Shown: positions 1-13,214 of the stretch, piece after piece
Layout: each line of letters starts with the position of its first letter
Position numbering within the stretch: the first letter of the stretch is position 1
DNA from: Numida meleagris
Taxonomy: Eukaryota > Chordata > Aves > Galliformes > Numididae
Assembly: GCF_002078875.1 (NCBI RefSeq)
Contig: NC_034409.1
Coordinates: forward strand, 101,177,674-101,241,673
Length of the DNA: 64,000 nucleotides
Direction of reading: 5' to 3'
Notes under the pieces: model-generated
The model's input: only the letters and a program-made list of their open reading frames with translations
Database searches by the model: none
Told to the model about the DNA's origin: nothing
Translations under genes and position numbers: made by a program

Positions 1-1861
1 TAAATGCTACAAGACTCATGTAGGTACAGAATATACCATGTCTGAAGTCACATATATCATGGTGACATGTCCAAGGTAAAAAAGAAATAGCTTTCAAAAT
101 TTCTGAAACTGAACAGTATTGTGTAAGTTTTTATTCCTCAAGAAATTATTGTTTCTAAGAGGATCAAATACCTACTTTGGTCTTTCAACATTAAACCACT
201 GACAAGGTCAATCAGCCTCTGTCAATGATTATGTTCTTTAAAGAGACATCTGCTTATTGGAGGTTGTTTATCTAAAGAACAGCCTTTTACTGCTCTGTCG
301 TATTACAAGAATTGAACCACAGATGTAGAATAAGGTTCTTGTGGGCCATGCATTGGGCTGTTATTACCTAGGGGACGTTTGAAATTACTCATAACTTTCC
401 AGTCATAATTATGTATTTTAAATAGTTTGCATTCTGTTTTTAATCCAACTTTAAAGTGTATTATTCGAAATAGAAAAGACATTTTAATTTAGTGAATAAG
501 AAGTACTGAAGGACAAAACTCCAAGTACTAGTTTAATCTATAAAGGAAACCAATAGAAGACAATCCAAATTCAATGATTAAATAATGGAAAATAAAAGAA
601 TTGGAGGCACAGATTATATGTTACTTAAAATAAATTCCAAATCGTTCCAGCTTAAAAAAAAAAAAAAAAATCTCTGCTTTAAGAAACTTTGTTAATGGTT
701 GTATTTTCCAAAGGGTTACATTAATAAGAAGAAAACAGATTTTATTCCAACATATATCACATTAAATACTGCACAGTTCTTTTTTTTCATTCCAAATATT
801 GATTCTGTTCTACTATTTAGCATTGCAAATTGTTTCCATAGACATTTATTTTACATTAAAGATACAGACCAAACATAAATCAGGTTTATGAAAGAATTAA
901 AAAATGGATGAGAGGAGATACAATGCCCTTTTTGCCTGGTTTTGAAAATGGACTATACACTGAATTTGAAAACTATGTAAGTTTTTAAGATGTAGGTTGA
1001 CTGTGTTCCATTTCCATAAGACAGCCATGAACAGTGTACCTGTAAGTATTGCTAAAAGTGAACAATTGTAAAATCTGCAAGGATTGGCCTTTCTAAGACA
1101 AGTTTCATAAAAAAGTGGAAGAATTGGGGATCACTTTTGATAGGAGAGCTCTACTGCTTACAGTTTTATAATAAATTTAAGATTCCTAAGAAAATGCCTT
1201 GATTAAGGCTTACTTTTCAAAGGTCTGTGAAAGCACTATGTATCTTGAAACAATAAAGGAAACAGTATGTGAACTAGACCCAATTTATTGCTTTGTTAAA
1301 TGAATTGCTTCCATATAATTTTCTTGTCTTAAGATGTAAGTATAGAAAACAAAAGACTGAAGCTGAAAATATTGCAGAAGAATTCATTCGTAAAGAAAGA
1401 ATTTCAAAAACATTCTTACCACCTGTGAGATATTAGCAGCAAGTTGTAAATAGAGCTGATAAAGTTAGTATGTACTGGTAGGATAATGCAGCTGTTGCAA
1501 CATAACTCTTGGCTTATACACCAGGCTTATTCATAATCTATTTTTATGATTTTCAAAATCCAACAAAATTAAAAAGACTACTGTCTAATAGTTACCATAC
1601 TGTTGATTCAAAAGCTATTTGTAGTGCACTCATGGAGCAATTCCCTCTTCTCTTTTTCCCTTTTACAGAGTTTGTTCCTCTGACCCTTCCCTAAACTGCT
1701 GACTGCTTCTAGCTATAATTCTTAATTTCTAAAATTACACTGGGGTCCATCTTCAAACTCTTGGTTAAGAGGGATTTCAGATAAATGGAATGACATGTAA
1801 AACATCCTGTATTTATGACATACATTTTCGATGTTCTATTCTGTGATGCAGAAGCAGAGTA
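1..1861. other. AT-rich non-coding stretch
   Basis: No gene or recognisable repeat is seen. The sequence is AT-rich with stops in all frames. The only distinct structure is a 17-base A run at 654-670. Confidence 0.6.
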
Positions 1862-2419
1862 TACCTACTCGGCTCTCGTGAGGCCCCATCTGGAGTACTG
1901 TGTCCAGGCCTGGGGCCCCCAGCACAAGAAGGACGTGGAGCTCTTGGAATGAGTGCAGAGGAGGGTGACCAAGATGATCAGAGGGCTGGAGCACCTCTCC
2001 TATGAGGAAAGGTTGAGGGAACTGGGCTTGTTTAGTTTGGAGAAGAGAAGGCTCCGGGGAGACCTCATTGTGGTCTTCCAATACTTGAAGGGAGAGTATA
2101 AACAGGAGGGGGATCGATTGTTTGTGAGGGTGGATAGTGATAGGACAAGGGGGAATGGTTTTAAGCTGAGACGGGAGATTTAGGTTAGATATTAGGAGGA
2201 AGTTTTTCACACAGAGGGTGGTGACGCACTGGAACAGGTTGCCCAGGGAGGCTGTGGATGCCCTGTCCCTGGAGGCATTCAAGGCCAGGCTGGACGTGGC
2301 TCTGGGCAGCCTAGTCTAGTGGTTGGCGACCCTGCACTTGGCAGGGGGGTTGAGACTCGATGATCTTTGAGGTCCTTTTCAACCCAAGCCATTCTATGAT
2401 TCTATGATTCTATGATTCT
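1862..2419 (+). mobile_element. CR1 LINE, 5'-truncated 3' end
   Basis: The reading frame at 1953-2183 is the C-terminal tail of CR1 ORF2 ([20 protein letters not shown], then [10 protein letters not shown] and [10 protein letters not shown]). It is followed by the CR1 3'UTR and a terminal run of three ATTCTATG-type octamers at about 2391-2419. The copy starts inside ORF2, as expected for 5' truncation during target-primed reverse transcription. The frame is open across the ORF2 tail, so the copy is fairly young. It has no promoter or complete ORF2 and cannot move by itself. Confidence 0.93.
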
Positions 2420-4690
2420 TCACTGTCTAAATATTTACTTTTAAGAAGAATTTAGTGTTATGCTTCTCTTTTTTTAAAAAACTATTTTTTTTAAACTTCA
2501 GCTATTTACTTTTTTCTCAGTCATTCTGCATATACAAGAAAACAATGAATTTTACGATCAGTGTATGCTGATGTGACTTACAGTGATACAAATGTATTTA
2601 CAGCTAGACATGACACATGGGCCCAGAATTTTTGTAATTGATCCACTGCAATATCTGCAACATAAAGCAATGTTGACACTAGAAGAATTGAATAATTTCA
2701 TAAGTAGTTCTAAGCAAACTAAGTTTTTAATATTTGTAGCATACTCAATGCAATTTTAAAACTTTCATTTATGACCTTAATACTTATTATTTAAGTAAAT
2801 AAGTGTGTCTAAATAATTCATAAATAATTTCCATGTTTTCTTGCATGTTTGATTTAACTACTATTTTATATTATTATAATTTTACTTTCAAACAAAGAAG
2901 AGGGCTTAGCTGCCTTCTTCTTAATTCTTTTAGACCTCTTTCAGACATCTAGTCTCCAAAGACACATAAAAATGCATAATCCATGTACACAGAAGGTATT
3001 CTTCATCTGACTCACACTTGAACTATAGTCATCTAGGTGTCAAAGCCTCCTTCTCCTTGCTATTAGGAAAATCAATCAGTGGGTGCTTTATATGAGATAA
3101 ATTCTTTGCTCTAAAATCTGATACACAGACACTAAATTTAGTTTTATCAGAAACTATTTTAATCCTGTATAGTCATATCACCTCTTACATGCAGGTACAT
3201 GCACACACAGTTTAGAATACTCAAGTCTTAATCAAAGGAAAGGGCTGGTTTCTAGGTTGAAATGATGGCGCTGAAATTTTTCTTACACTCCTTTAAGTTT
3301 CATCAGTCAAAAACCCAAGGACCATGTATTTTCTAAGTCATTCACATCTAATGGTAAACCTCACGAGCCTAGACTGACCTGACCTGCACATCCACAAACC
3401 TGAATAAATAGCTACTTGTAGTGGTTTAGAACAGATAGAACGACAAACACCAATCCACTACATGGCAGCACTGCAGAGAAATTGCAAGCAAATATTGTAG
3501 TAGTTTCACTATTTCCAAATGCTTGTTCTGTGCTATTATTGTCTTCCTAAAATACTTCATTTATTTTCCAGAGTCATCTATAAAATTAATTTTTTATCTT
3601 CCTGCTCCCCTTTTTTGGGTAATTTGTCTATTTCAGTGTCTGCATCCTATTTAGTTACTAGTATAGTGCATTGTTTTGCAGTTACATTAACACTCACAGA
3701 CTAAAAATACGAAATCTGTTCACCAGCTTTCTTGAACCTTTGCCCAAAGCTATTTCTCTTTCAAAAGTGTAAGAACTTTCCTCAAGAAAGGAAGAAGCAA
3801 AGGTTTCTCTGTCCTGCTTTTCATCTCAGTGTATGTAAACAAAAAATTTAATCTATTGTGAGGGAAGATCCATCTTAGAAATAGAGAATAAATTTAGTCT
3901 TAACAAATATTAGATCATTTAATAATGTGGTTTTGAAAATTAATTAGAATTAGACATACAACATAGCTTTGGCCTATTGGAAAGTCTCAAAAAGATGAGA
4001 TGTGAGATAATTCTCTAAAAGAGATTTCTCTCTCCCTTTCTAATATTTTTTGATTGTTAGATATTTCAGGTATTAAATTGTCTTTTTTACATAAATATTT
4101 CCAACAACTTCAGCTCAAATTTTAAGTAGATATAGCACTTTACTGAAAGGAAGGCTTTCAACACAATTCCATGTAACAACTAACACAAATACTGACTAAG
4201 TCAAAAGTTCAAAATACATTCTACAAACATTGGTTGAAATTAAATATCTTCAGTTATACATTGCATTTAATTATTGCAAACGTTGAAAAGCGACTCTATC
4301 TTTAGGAGTTAATAACTTTTCAGAAAACTTTTACATTTGTACCCAAAAGTAGCCATGTCAAAAATACTGCTCATTTCTTCCAAGGGATGTGAAGAAATTT
4401 TGTATACTCATCTATTGACACACTTCCTACTCCTTGTTGAGAAAGGAACTAAATACAATCCATAACATTTCAAAAAACTGAACAAAATAACGCAGAATTA
4501 GTTTGAGGAAATCACAACCTGCCACCATAGATAGTGAGTGAAGAAAAACAGACGCTACATATGCCAAACAAATTATTTATTGCACAGAGATCAACATCAA
4601 GACATATTTTACACTATTCTTATAAAGGAATCTCACTATATCCATAAAGGTCTAACCCAACGTTTTTTAACACTATGAAAGGAAGTGCAC
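2420..4690. other. AT-rich non-coding stretch
   Basis: No gene, RNA gene or recognisable repeat is seen. Short open frames here carry no recognisable protein motif. Confidence 0.55.
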
Positions 4691-4826
4691 AATTCTAGAA
4701 TCATTATTTGAGTTGGAAAGGACTTGTAAAGGCCATCTGGTCCAACTCCCTTTGCAATGAAGAGGGACACCTACAGCTAGATCAGGTGCTCAGAGCCCCA
4801 TCCAGCCTAACCCTGAATGTCTCAAA
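4691..4826 (-). mobile_element. CR1 LINE 3'-end fragment
   Basis: On the plus strand it reads as the reverse complement of a CR1 tail: AGAATCATT, then TTGGAAAGGACTTGTAAAGG, then CATCTGGTCCAACTCCC. Only the last ~135 bp of the element is present. The tail repeat is degenerate, so the copy is old. Confidence 0.85.
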
Positions 4827-6494
4827 TTATCAGTCATTAAATTCGCACCCTTGTCCAACGAACATAGCTATATTCACACTTGGGGCAAAGATAGCTGTTG
4901 TCTTACTAATTTTAATGGAACGCAACATCTAAGGCAAAGCAAGTAGATGCTCCAGGTTTGATAGGCTTAAATCCTTTTACAATACTAAAAGAAAATGAAA
5001 TAAATGAAATAATTCCTGCTTATCAAATAGCAAAGCTATTGTCTAGAAATACTGTGATAATAATTCCCTTATGAGAAGCATTTGTACTGGCAATAATTTA
5101 GAAATATCTTTGTAGAATGTGCAGTGTGGAAATGTCTGTATTAGAGGATTTTAGACAAGAGTTGTATGTTGCCTTTTGGCAATAATTTATACTTATCTGT
5201 TATCTTAATACTTTGCAAGTGTTATCAAAGACATTACAAATATCCTGTATTTAATCAGTCCTGAATATACTGCCAAATGTGGAAAAAAGTAAGAAAAAAC
5301 TAAAAACAAAATGTTATAGTTAACTCTATGATTAATTGGATTATATTTCAGTGAATTAAATCCTTAACAATGGATTTGGTACCACAGGCATCAAAGGTAG
5401 ATGAGACTTCCAAACAGCATTCAAAACCTGAAATCTCCGAAAAGAGTAATTTCAGGATACTTTAGCCTGAAATATTTTACTTAGATCTGGAAAATCAAAA
5501 CTACATTACTACATTCAACTCCTGATTACGTTAAGGCAAAATGCACTGACAATTATGATAAAAGATTGAGGTTATCAACTCTGTTTTCATGGAAAAAAAC
5601 TGTTCCTAAGAGTGCACAGTTCACTCTTTGACTTGAACTTTGGCTTTTCCTGCTGAACTTTGAAATCAAGTTCTGAATTGCTGAAGTGTAATGAGAGATG
5701 TACTTTGAGTGGCTACAAAATAAAAATAATAAAGTAAAACAAAATGTTTGGCATATGCAAATTGTTATAAATGGCCAGTGTAGTCTGCCTTTGAACCTGT
5801 ATGTAGTAAAAATACACTATTGATTGCCATAGAAATCTGTTATGAATGTCTTTCTGCAAAGTGTCTTCCCTTTTGATGGATATTGTTAGAATGTAGCCCT
5901 TATTTGCTCTTTATACTTATTTTAAAAAATCATTGGAGAATTACTTTGAAAAAAATTAGTCTGATTTTAAATAGAAGAAAAAACATTTAAATTTTACAGC
6001 TACAATTAATCTCAGAAATATAGTAATTTACTATGAAAATGAAAATACGCATCTTATTTTGTGAACTTCTCAGTAGGACTAGTACACTTGTAGTTTTAGG
6101 GCCACGTTGGGTATGTTAGATTGCAGACTTTATTCTGTGACGTCTAGCATATCTGCTCACATTTTTTTTCATCTTTTCCATGTGGTGAACTGAGATAATA
6201 AAGAAATGTGTGAGGTTGATTGTGTTATCAATAAACTGCTTTAAAATGATCTATTTTAAACAGCCTATAGTTTACATCTTTTTTATAACTTTACCCTGGA
6301 CAGATGTAAATTTGTTTGCCAAAAATCTGAAATTACAGTCAATTTGAGATGTGACCTACCAGTGCTTTGAATACCAAAACTCATAGTCTTTGATTTCTGA
6401 GCTCAGGAGCACTTTGCCTAAGCAAATTCTGAAATTCATCTCTTTATACACCTAATACATAAAGATGAGAAAAGATAAATCACAAGGCATGTAG
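4827..6494. other. AT-rich non-coding stretch
   Basis: Nothing recognisable as a gene or repeat. Base composition matches the surrounding AT-rich background. Confidence 0.5.
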
Positions 6495-7415
6495 CAAGAA
6501 TGGTTCAATTGGAATGGACCTTAACAGTTGGGATTTTATAGTTAAATGAAGTCTAAAGTATATTACTGAAGGCATTGTCCAAACATCTCTTGAACACTGA
6601 CAGACATGGCACATCAACTACCTCAGGAAGAAGGCTCTTTCAGTGTGTGACTACCCTCTGAGTTAAGAATTTTTTTACTTATTTCTGAACATCCCCAGTG
6701 CAGCTTTGTGCCATTCCTGGGTGCCCTGTCATCAGTTACCAGGCTCCTCTCTCAATGCTTCCCCTCCTCAGAAAGTTGTAGAGAGTGATGAGGTTGTCTC
6801 TTAGTCTTCTTTTCTTCAAAGTGGATAACCCAAGCATCCTCAGCTTTTCCTCATAGAACATACCTTCCAGACTTGTCAATAACTTTTTTCTTCCTCAAGA
6901 TGCTTTCAAGTACCTTAATATCATTTTTACATTGTGGATCCCCAAGCTTCATGCAGTATTATGGGTGAGGCCACACCAAAGCTAAATATAGTGGGAGAAT
7001 CACCTTTTCTGATCTGCTGGCTGTGCTGTGTTTAATATGCTCCAAGATGTGCTTTGCCTTCTTGGCTGCCTGGGCACACTGCTGGCTCATGTTGAGCCTG
7101 CTGTCAACCAGCACCACCAGATCTCTTTCTGCTGAACTGCTCTCCATCCCCTCTTCTCCCTGTGCCTGTGCCTGACATTACTCTAACCAAGTTGCTGAAC
7201 TCAGCATTTTCCTTTGTTGAACTTCATACCGATTTGCTCGTGCTCCAATCTATTTAGATCTCTCTGCGAGGCCTCTCATCTCCCAGGACAATATTCTTCA
7301 TAACTTTTTCAGGGACTGAAGTAAGACTAACAGGTCTGTCGTTTCCTGGGTATTCTCTTCTGCCCTTTCTGCAGACAGCATTGGCTAGTTTCCAGTCAGC
7401 AGGGACTCCATGACC
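6495..7415 (-). mobile_element. CR1 LINE, old internally deleted copy
   Basis: A long, diverged minus-strand CR1. From the 3' side it has a decayed tail near 6500, the ORF2 end with the CR1 'CTCAGCTTTTCCTCATAGAA' segment (about 6840), and the AERDLVVLVDSRLNMSQQCA protein segment (6959-7147). After about 7310 it jumps to a more upstream CR1 segment (ACAGGTCTGTCG ... TTTCCTGGGTA). The catalytic reverse-transcriptase part expected between these is missing, so an internal deletion is inferred. Boundaries are approximate. Confidence 0.85.
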
Positions 7416-9982
7416 ACGATCTTCTTCTATCTATTGTAAAGTACATAAATGAACATGTCTTTAGAAAGTTATGTGTCCAACAACAAGTAGCCTAATTTAC
7501 CCTTGTTGTTTATAAAGGGAACAAGAATTCCAATGACAATTTCTTTCCCAGATTTTTTTTCCGTGTTTTATTTCTAAGTGTTATAGTCACAGAAATAAGA
7601 AATAGTAGTGAAAAAAATTATTCCTTTTCCTCCCACTACCATTTCCCAACCTCCAAGACTCAACCATTATTCTCAACTCGCTATATTTCTTCCACAAGGG
7701 CATTTTAAGCTTCCTGGTGCAAGTGTGTTTCTGTACATATATATATATTAGATATACATATTTATATATGTACATATTGTACATAAATATATATACATAC
7801 GTAAATATATATATATATGGAAATGTCCTGAAAGAGAAGTACAAAAATGAAAGAAGACTAAACAAAAATACTTTCTCTCATTCTAATGTTAATGTATAGT
7901 TAGTGACATTCTGGATATAGATGCTAGTTATAGACAATTCTTTTAAGGAAAACCTGTAAATATCTCATAGTTGCCTGAGCACAAACCTGTTCTATGCTCT
8001 ATCTTTTCTTTAATCTTCTTACTTTCACTCTCCAAATAGGTCAAAATCACATTGGGAAAACCTGACTGTAAGCTGCACGTCATTAAATAACTTCAAGATG
8101 GGGTTTGCTACAATACACAGGGAAACTCTCCCGTGGCTGTCCCCACTGTGAGATTACCTAATGTGAGAATTCATGGTAGCAGGAATGCATCAGGAGTGTG
8201 GAGCATAACATTTTAATTTTATGCCTGTTTCAGGATGAGGGTAGCTGAGAAAAAAACACTTTGCATTTGATTTTGGTTTTTTGTAAGTTCCATCTACTGC
8301 AAAATATACATACACATGTGTACGTATGTTCATACACACAGTCACATGTCTCAAATGTATATCAGGAATATTCTTATGCAAGAGTGTCTCGTCTAAAGTT
8401 CCTAGACATATAGCCTAGGATAGAAACAAAAAGTAGGCTTTCCCTTTAATTGAACAGTCCCATAGACTGTTGAAATTACTAGCCCCTGGGTAACCTTCAG
8501 GGAACAATTTTTAAGGACATACGAAAATTACATAACATAGTGAAGTTGAAGATGTATTTTTAAAAGAAGAAGAAAATCACGAATTGATGCAACATTTCTG
8601 AAAAAATGTGGCTTGAATTTAATGTAACTTCCCTCTGTATAATGAAAAAAGTGCCAGCATTTGGCTTTCTGGCATATGTAAGGTAGGGTTCTTATTTTAC
8701 AGCAAAGTAGAGTTTGCATTATATCTAGGAAACATACTCTGTCTAATCAATAACAAAAAGTTAGCAAGCTGACAAAGTTACTAGCAGGTTTCTTTCCGTT
8801 TTAGACACTTAAATGTAAAACTCAAATATATGGATGTTCAGAGGAAAATGCCTCGCTGTGTAACATTTAGATTATTCCTCCAGTTTCTAAAATGGAAGGC
8901 TAACACTTCTGTTAAATTAAGTTGTCAGTACCAATGACATGGGAGGAAGCTTATAAACTGTGGGAATAAATATATTTAGATGTATTAGAGATCAGTGTAA
9001 AGTCACAGTGTAGTTCCCTGAAGTGCATTTGATGCCATAACCTATTTGTGTCTGAAAAATGGCTAGAAGTCTTGACTGTTTTAAGATTAAATCAAAGAAC
9101 TAGGGGCCCTGAAGGAAATTTGGAGCAAGTTACAGACTTCTATTTCCTTTATGAGCTTCCTCCAAGAGCTACATACAAGTGTGCAATAACCCTGCTCTCA
9201 TGAAACCTGATTACTTTGTTTTCTGCAGAAGAAAGCGCTTAGGCTAGGAACATAGAATAAATTTTAAAGATCAAAAATTGACAAGGCGAGAACTTGGATG
9301 AATTCTGCTGCTGCAAATGTGTTACTGATACGAGAAACCTAGTTAAAGAAAATCAAGTTGCAGTAGCTGATGGTATTTCTGTTAGCAATTAAGAATATTT
9401 CAGTAAAAAATGTCAGTGTGGCATGGAATGAATCTGTATGCATTTGTCCACTGGAGGTCTGTGCACATACTGAATCATTGTGTTATATTTCAGTGGCATG
9501 GCAGCAATGCTCATGTGCAAACACTTCTCATTATAAATTGATCACTTCTGGGATTTATAATGACTATGTATTAAACATTTTTCTGTGGTCTGAAACACAT
9601 ATGCTTTCCTTATGTCAGAAAGTTTTTCACCAATCTTGAAAATGTGCAATTTATTATTGTTACTACCACTAGAATTATCAAGGTGTCCAGGAATCCTAGT
9701 TATGGATGTGGGCCCCATTGTGCTAGGTACTGATAAAATACAGTTGAAAAGTATATCCAAAATTCCTTAAAACTGTAAAACAAGATGATAAGCAACAGCT
9801 GAACACATTCAGCTGGTTGTACAGGCAGGGGAGACTGGCCAGCATATCTGACCATTTCATGCAATAGTATACTCTTAAATTTAATTGTTGACATCAAAAG
9901 CAAATGCAAGTCGTCGTTGTTGCTTTTTAATTTTAAAGAATTCTATTTTTAAAGTTTTTGGAATTTTTATTCTATTTTTTTT
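7416..9982. other. AT-rich non-coding stretch with TA-rich microsatellite
   Basis: No gene is recognised. It holds the TA-rich microsatellite at 7733-7818 and a weaker TACA/CACA-rich patch near 8305-8345. The 89-residue frame at 9370-9639 has no recognisable motif and is probably chance. Confidence 0.5.
7733..7818. repeat. TA/TACA-rich microsatellite
   Basis: Impure run of TA dinucleotides mixed with TACA and TGTA units. The short Tyr/Ile-rich frames on both strands here are by-products of the repeat. Confidence 0.85.
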
Positions 9983-10821
9983 ATCCAGAGGGACCCAGAC
10001 AGGCTTGAGCAGTGGGCCCATGTGAACCTCATGAGGTTCAACAAATCCAAACACAAGATCTTGCTTGTGGGTCAAGGCAACCCTCACTATTGATACAAAT
10101 TGGGAGATGAAAGGATTGAGTGCAGTCCTGCCAAAAAAGACCTGAGGGTACTGGTGGATTAATGCTGGACATGAGCCAGCAATGTGCCCTTGCAGCCCAG
10201 AACGCCAACTGTATCCTGGGCTGCATCAAAAGAAGAATGGCCAGCAAGGTGAGGGAGGTGATCCTGCCCCTCTGCTCTGCACTGCTGAGACCTCACCTGA
10301 AGCACTGCGTCTAGATGTGGAGTCCTGAGCATAGGAGAGACGTGGATCTGTTGGAGCATGTCCAGAGGAGGGCCACAAAAACGACTTAAGGGATGGAGCA
10401 TCTCTCCTATGAGAACAGACTGAAAGAGCTGGGGCTGTTCAGCCTGGAGAAGAGAAGTCTCTGAGGTGACTTGAGAGTGGCCTTTCAATATCTAACAGGG
10501 AACTGTGGGAAAGAAGGTGACAGAATCTTTAGCAGGGTCTGTTGTGTTAGAACAAAGGGAAATGGCTTCAAGCCTAAAGAGGAGTGATTTAGGTTGGATA
10601 TAAGGAAAAAGTTTTTTACAGTGAGGGTAGTGAGGCACTGGAACAGATTGCCCAGTGATGTGGTTGATGCCTCATCCCTGCAGACTTTGAAGGTGAGGCT
10701 GGATCAGGCCCTGGGCAGCCTATCTAGCTGTGCATGTTCCTGTTCATTGCAGGGGAGTTGGACTAGATGACCTTTAAAAGTCCCTTCCAACTCTAAGGAT
10801 TCTGTAGTCCTATGATTCTAA
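9983..10821 (+). mobile_element. CR1 LINE, 5'-truncated, long copy
   Basis: The copy covers the CR1 ORF2 C-terminal third and 3'UTR. Recognisable segments are the [20 protein letters not shown] piece (10120-10314 frame), the 'GAGCATCTCTCCTATGAG' segment near 10398, and the 3' end GTCCCTTCCAACTC with a decayed tail at about 10795-10821. Several in-frame stops (for example around 10379 and 10459) show that it is dead. A 14-base T run follows at 10822. Confidence 0.93.
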
Positions 10822-12696
10822 TTTTTTTTTTTTTTAACTGCATCAGTCTTCAAGGCCGGCAATACTATTAGTTCCTGTATATAGTACAACCTGAAATAAG
10901 AACAGTTTCTGGCCTGCCAACTTCTCTTTCCAGATAACATAGCAGTCAAAAAGTTTCACAACAAACCAGGCAGGAAAGTAGGTACATGCTCAGGTACATA
11001 TGGTTATTGTTGGATATTTCATGGCAGTAACACCTAGGATTTAGCATTTTAATCACATTAGTAATTTGCACGGTTTTGGGGCTGAACATAAACATCCTGT
11101 CATTTTAGGAATTAGTCTCTGCTGCGAAGTGAAAGAGGACTTCAAAATAGGAAGGGATGTTGGCAAAAAATGTTTATGGATTTATTTTTAATTAGGGTTA
11201 GCAGGTGAGCAGAATGAAATGGCTATCTCTTCACCTATCAATAACATTAAAACACAAAATTGCCATGGAATACCTAGCTTTGTACCTAGGGAGTCTTGAC
11301 TTGATGTTCTTCCAGCTCTGTTTTCCCCTGAAATCCTCAACACTTATAATCTTCAGGCCTAAGCAAAGAAATTTGTCTCCACATGACCATAAATTCTCAG
11401 GGATAATATACATGAGTCCGTTTGTGCTATGCATGTGTGTGGCTGTATATGAATTTGCTTGTGCATTTGTTATTCTCATATTCTAGACATGTAAATCTCT
11501 ATTTCCCATGATGTGAGTGCCAACTGAACAGTCAAAAGTCTGTAGAATGTGTAGTAAATATCTTTGAGAACAAACCACTTTTCTTACTATTTTACAGCTC
11601 AGGAAACAGATATTCTTGCTATTTTGTATGTCTTGTATTTAATATATTTAAGACGTATATGGGTACAACTTAGGATACTTAATGCCTCACCATCTAGGAT
11701 GACTACCTAGCAGAATTACAGTTAAACCATTAGCATTGTTCTTTGAAGAATATTTGTGAGCAAGATAGAATGCCCTGATGAGGTATTTTCATATTTAATT
11801 AATAAGAAAATACTCCAAAAAGAACTAAAGAATGGCAAACCATTAGTATTGGCAGATTCAGGAAGCAGCTTCCTCATATACTTGTGTTTTCAGAGTAGCC
11901 CTACAAGTAACTATAGCACAAAGATGCCAACACTTCAGCATCACTGGCAGTTGTGAGAAGAGACAGAAGAAAAGTAAACACTAAGTTACCCTGTAAATAA
12001 AGATCAGATCATAATTACAACACAGCGTTGTATAAAATTATATTTTAAATCATTGTCACATGTTTGGTACTAGAATACTCTTGAGGAAATAATTGCCACT
12101 GTCTAAAAGCATCACATTCATGTAACTTCAGAGTAGAACTTGAACATGATTTGAACAAATGTGTCTAAGCTTCCTTTTTTCTTCCTTCATCAGTCTGTAC
12201 CTGTTTCAATATCTTTTATCCAACAGAACATTTGACACTACATTACTGTAGCAGCATGAACATGTACACCAAAAGAAGAGATGTCTTCAGTAATTTCCCA
12301 AGAATCTAGAGTACTCTGAGGTGATTAAACAGCGAATGGTGATTATTTTGCTGGCTAGATATGGTTTTCCTGGAAGCTCTCTGTATCTTAAGAAGTTTGA
12401 ATGCTTGGTGCTTTATAGATCCCATACCCAAAGGACCTTCTCTTAAAGTCAAAATGTCAGAGTATTCAAGGATTTAAATGATCTTGCTGATAGATTATCA
12501 CATTTAAATTTTTTTTTTTTTTTCCTTTTCACATGCTAGGAATAAGACAATTGCAATTTTTCCATGTCTGGTCCCTCAAACCATTATTTGCATTTTTGTA
12601 GCTTACTGTAAGTTGTTGGAATAAAAGTTGAATAGTTTCTAATGCCCCGCCTCTGCTGACATTCCCTATTCATTCATGCGTATTCAGCTCATATAA
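10822..12696. other. AT-rich non-coding stretch
   Basis: Holds a T run at 10822-10835 directly after the CR1 tail and another near 12509-12523. Overlapping short frames at 11205-11486 (both strands) have no recognisable domain. No gene is called. Confidence 0.5.
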
Positions 12697-12701
12697 GCAG
12701 T
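12697..12701. repeat. Target-site duplication, left copy (GCAGT)
   Basis: GCAGT directly precedes the LTR start TGTCATGG and is repeated exactly at 13210-13214. A 5-bp duplication is typical of retroviral integration (ERV1 or ERVL type). Confidence 0.85.
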
Positions 12702-13209
12702 TGTCATGGTTTTGTGATTTTCGGTTATTGGTATTCCACATCATAACATCATGTAGTGGATATGCCTGGTTCTCAGAAGAGAAGGACTACTACATTCCCC
12801 ACGGTACTTTGCTCTTCTGTTACCATTTTCCAGCCAGAGGGAAAAGATAAAAACTTGCAGATCACGAGGCCTCATCCCTTTTCCGCCCGTCTCTCGTCTT
12901 GGCAGCACCTCGCTCTCCAGCCGTCTTATCGTCGGTAGTAGAGTAAGGCCTACCTTGATTTTGGGACATTCACTCTCTCTGTATTGGATTTATCAGCTTA
13001 AATTGTAATTATATTGTATTATAGTGTGTTGTTTTGTATTCCGATATCTTATTTAATAAATTAGTTTGTTTCTCCTTAGATTGTTGCCGCTGTTCTTTGC
13101 TCTCAGGACCATCTCCTTACCCTTTTTTTCCTTTTCCCGGGGTGTGGGCCCGTGGGTCCCCCATCCCCTTCGTCATGGAACCGGGCCGAATGCCTGTAAA
13201 CCATTGACA
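12702..13209 (+). mobile_element. Solo LTR of an avian endogenous retrovirus (family copy 1)
   Basis: A 508-bp element that starts TGTCATGG and ends TTGACA, so its tips form the inverted pair TGTCA/TGACA. It is flanked by exact GCAGT duplications. It is clearly homologous over its whole length to the element at 59981-60510, in the same orientation. Internal signals are a GATAAAA TATA-like site near 12846 and a canonical AATAAA at 13055-13060. There is no gag, pol or env beside it, so it is a solo LTR, presumably left by recombination between the two LTRs of a provirus. The 5-bp duplication fits an ERVL or ERV1 class; I cannot name the family. Confidence 0.88.
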
Positions 13210-13214
13210 GCAGT
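13210..13214. repeat. Target-site duplication, right copy (GCAGT)
   Basis: Exact match to 12697-12701, directly after the LTR end TGACA. Confidence 0.85.

Noticed and set aside
1953..2183. Possible conserved gene family (frames with [20 protein letters not shown]) at many places
   Set aside because: These are the C-terminal ends of CR1 ORF2 in dead, 5'-truncated copies, not host genes.
7587..7899. Tyr/Ile-rich short proteins on both strands
   Set aside because: They are translations of the TA-rich microsatellite.
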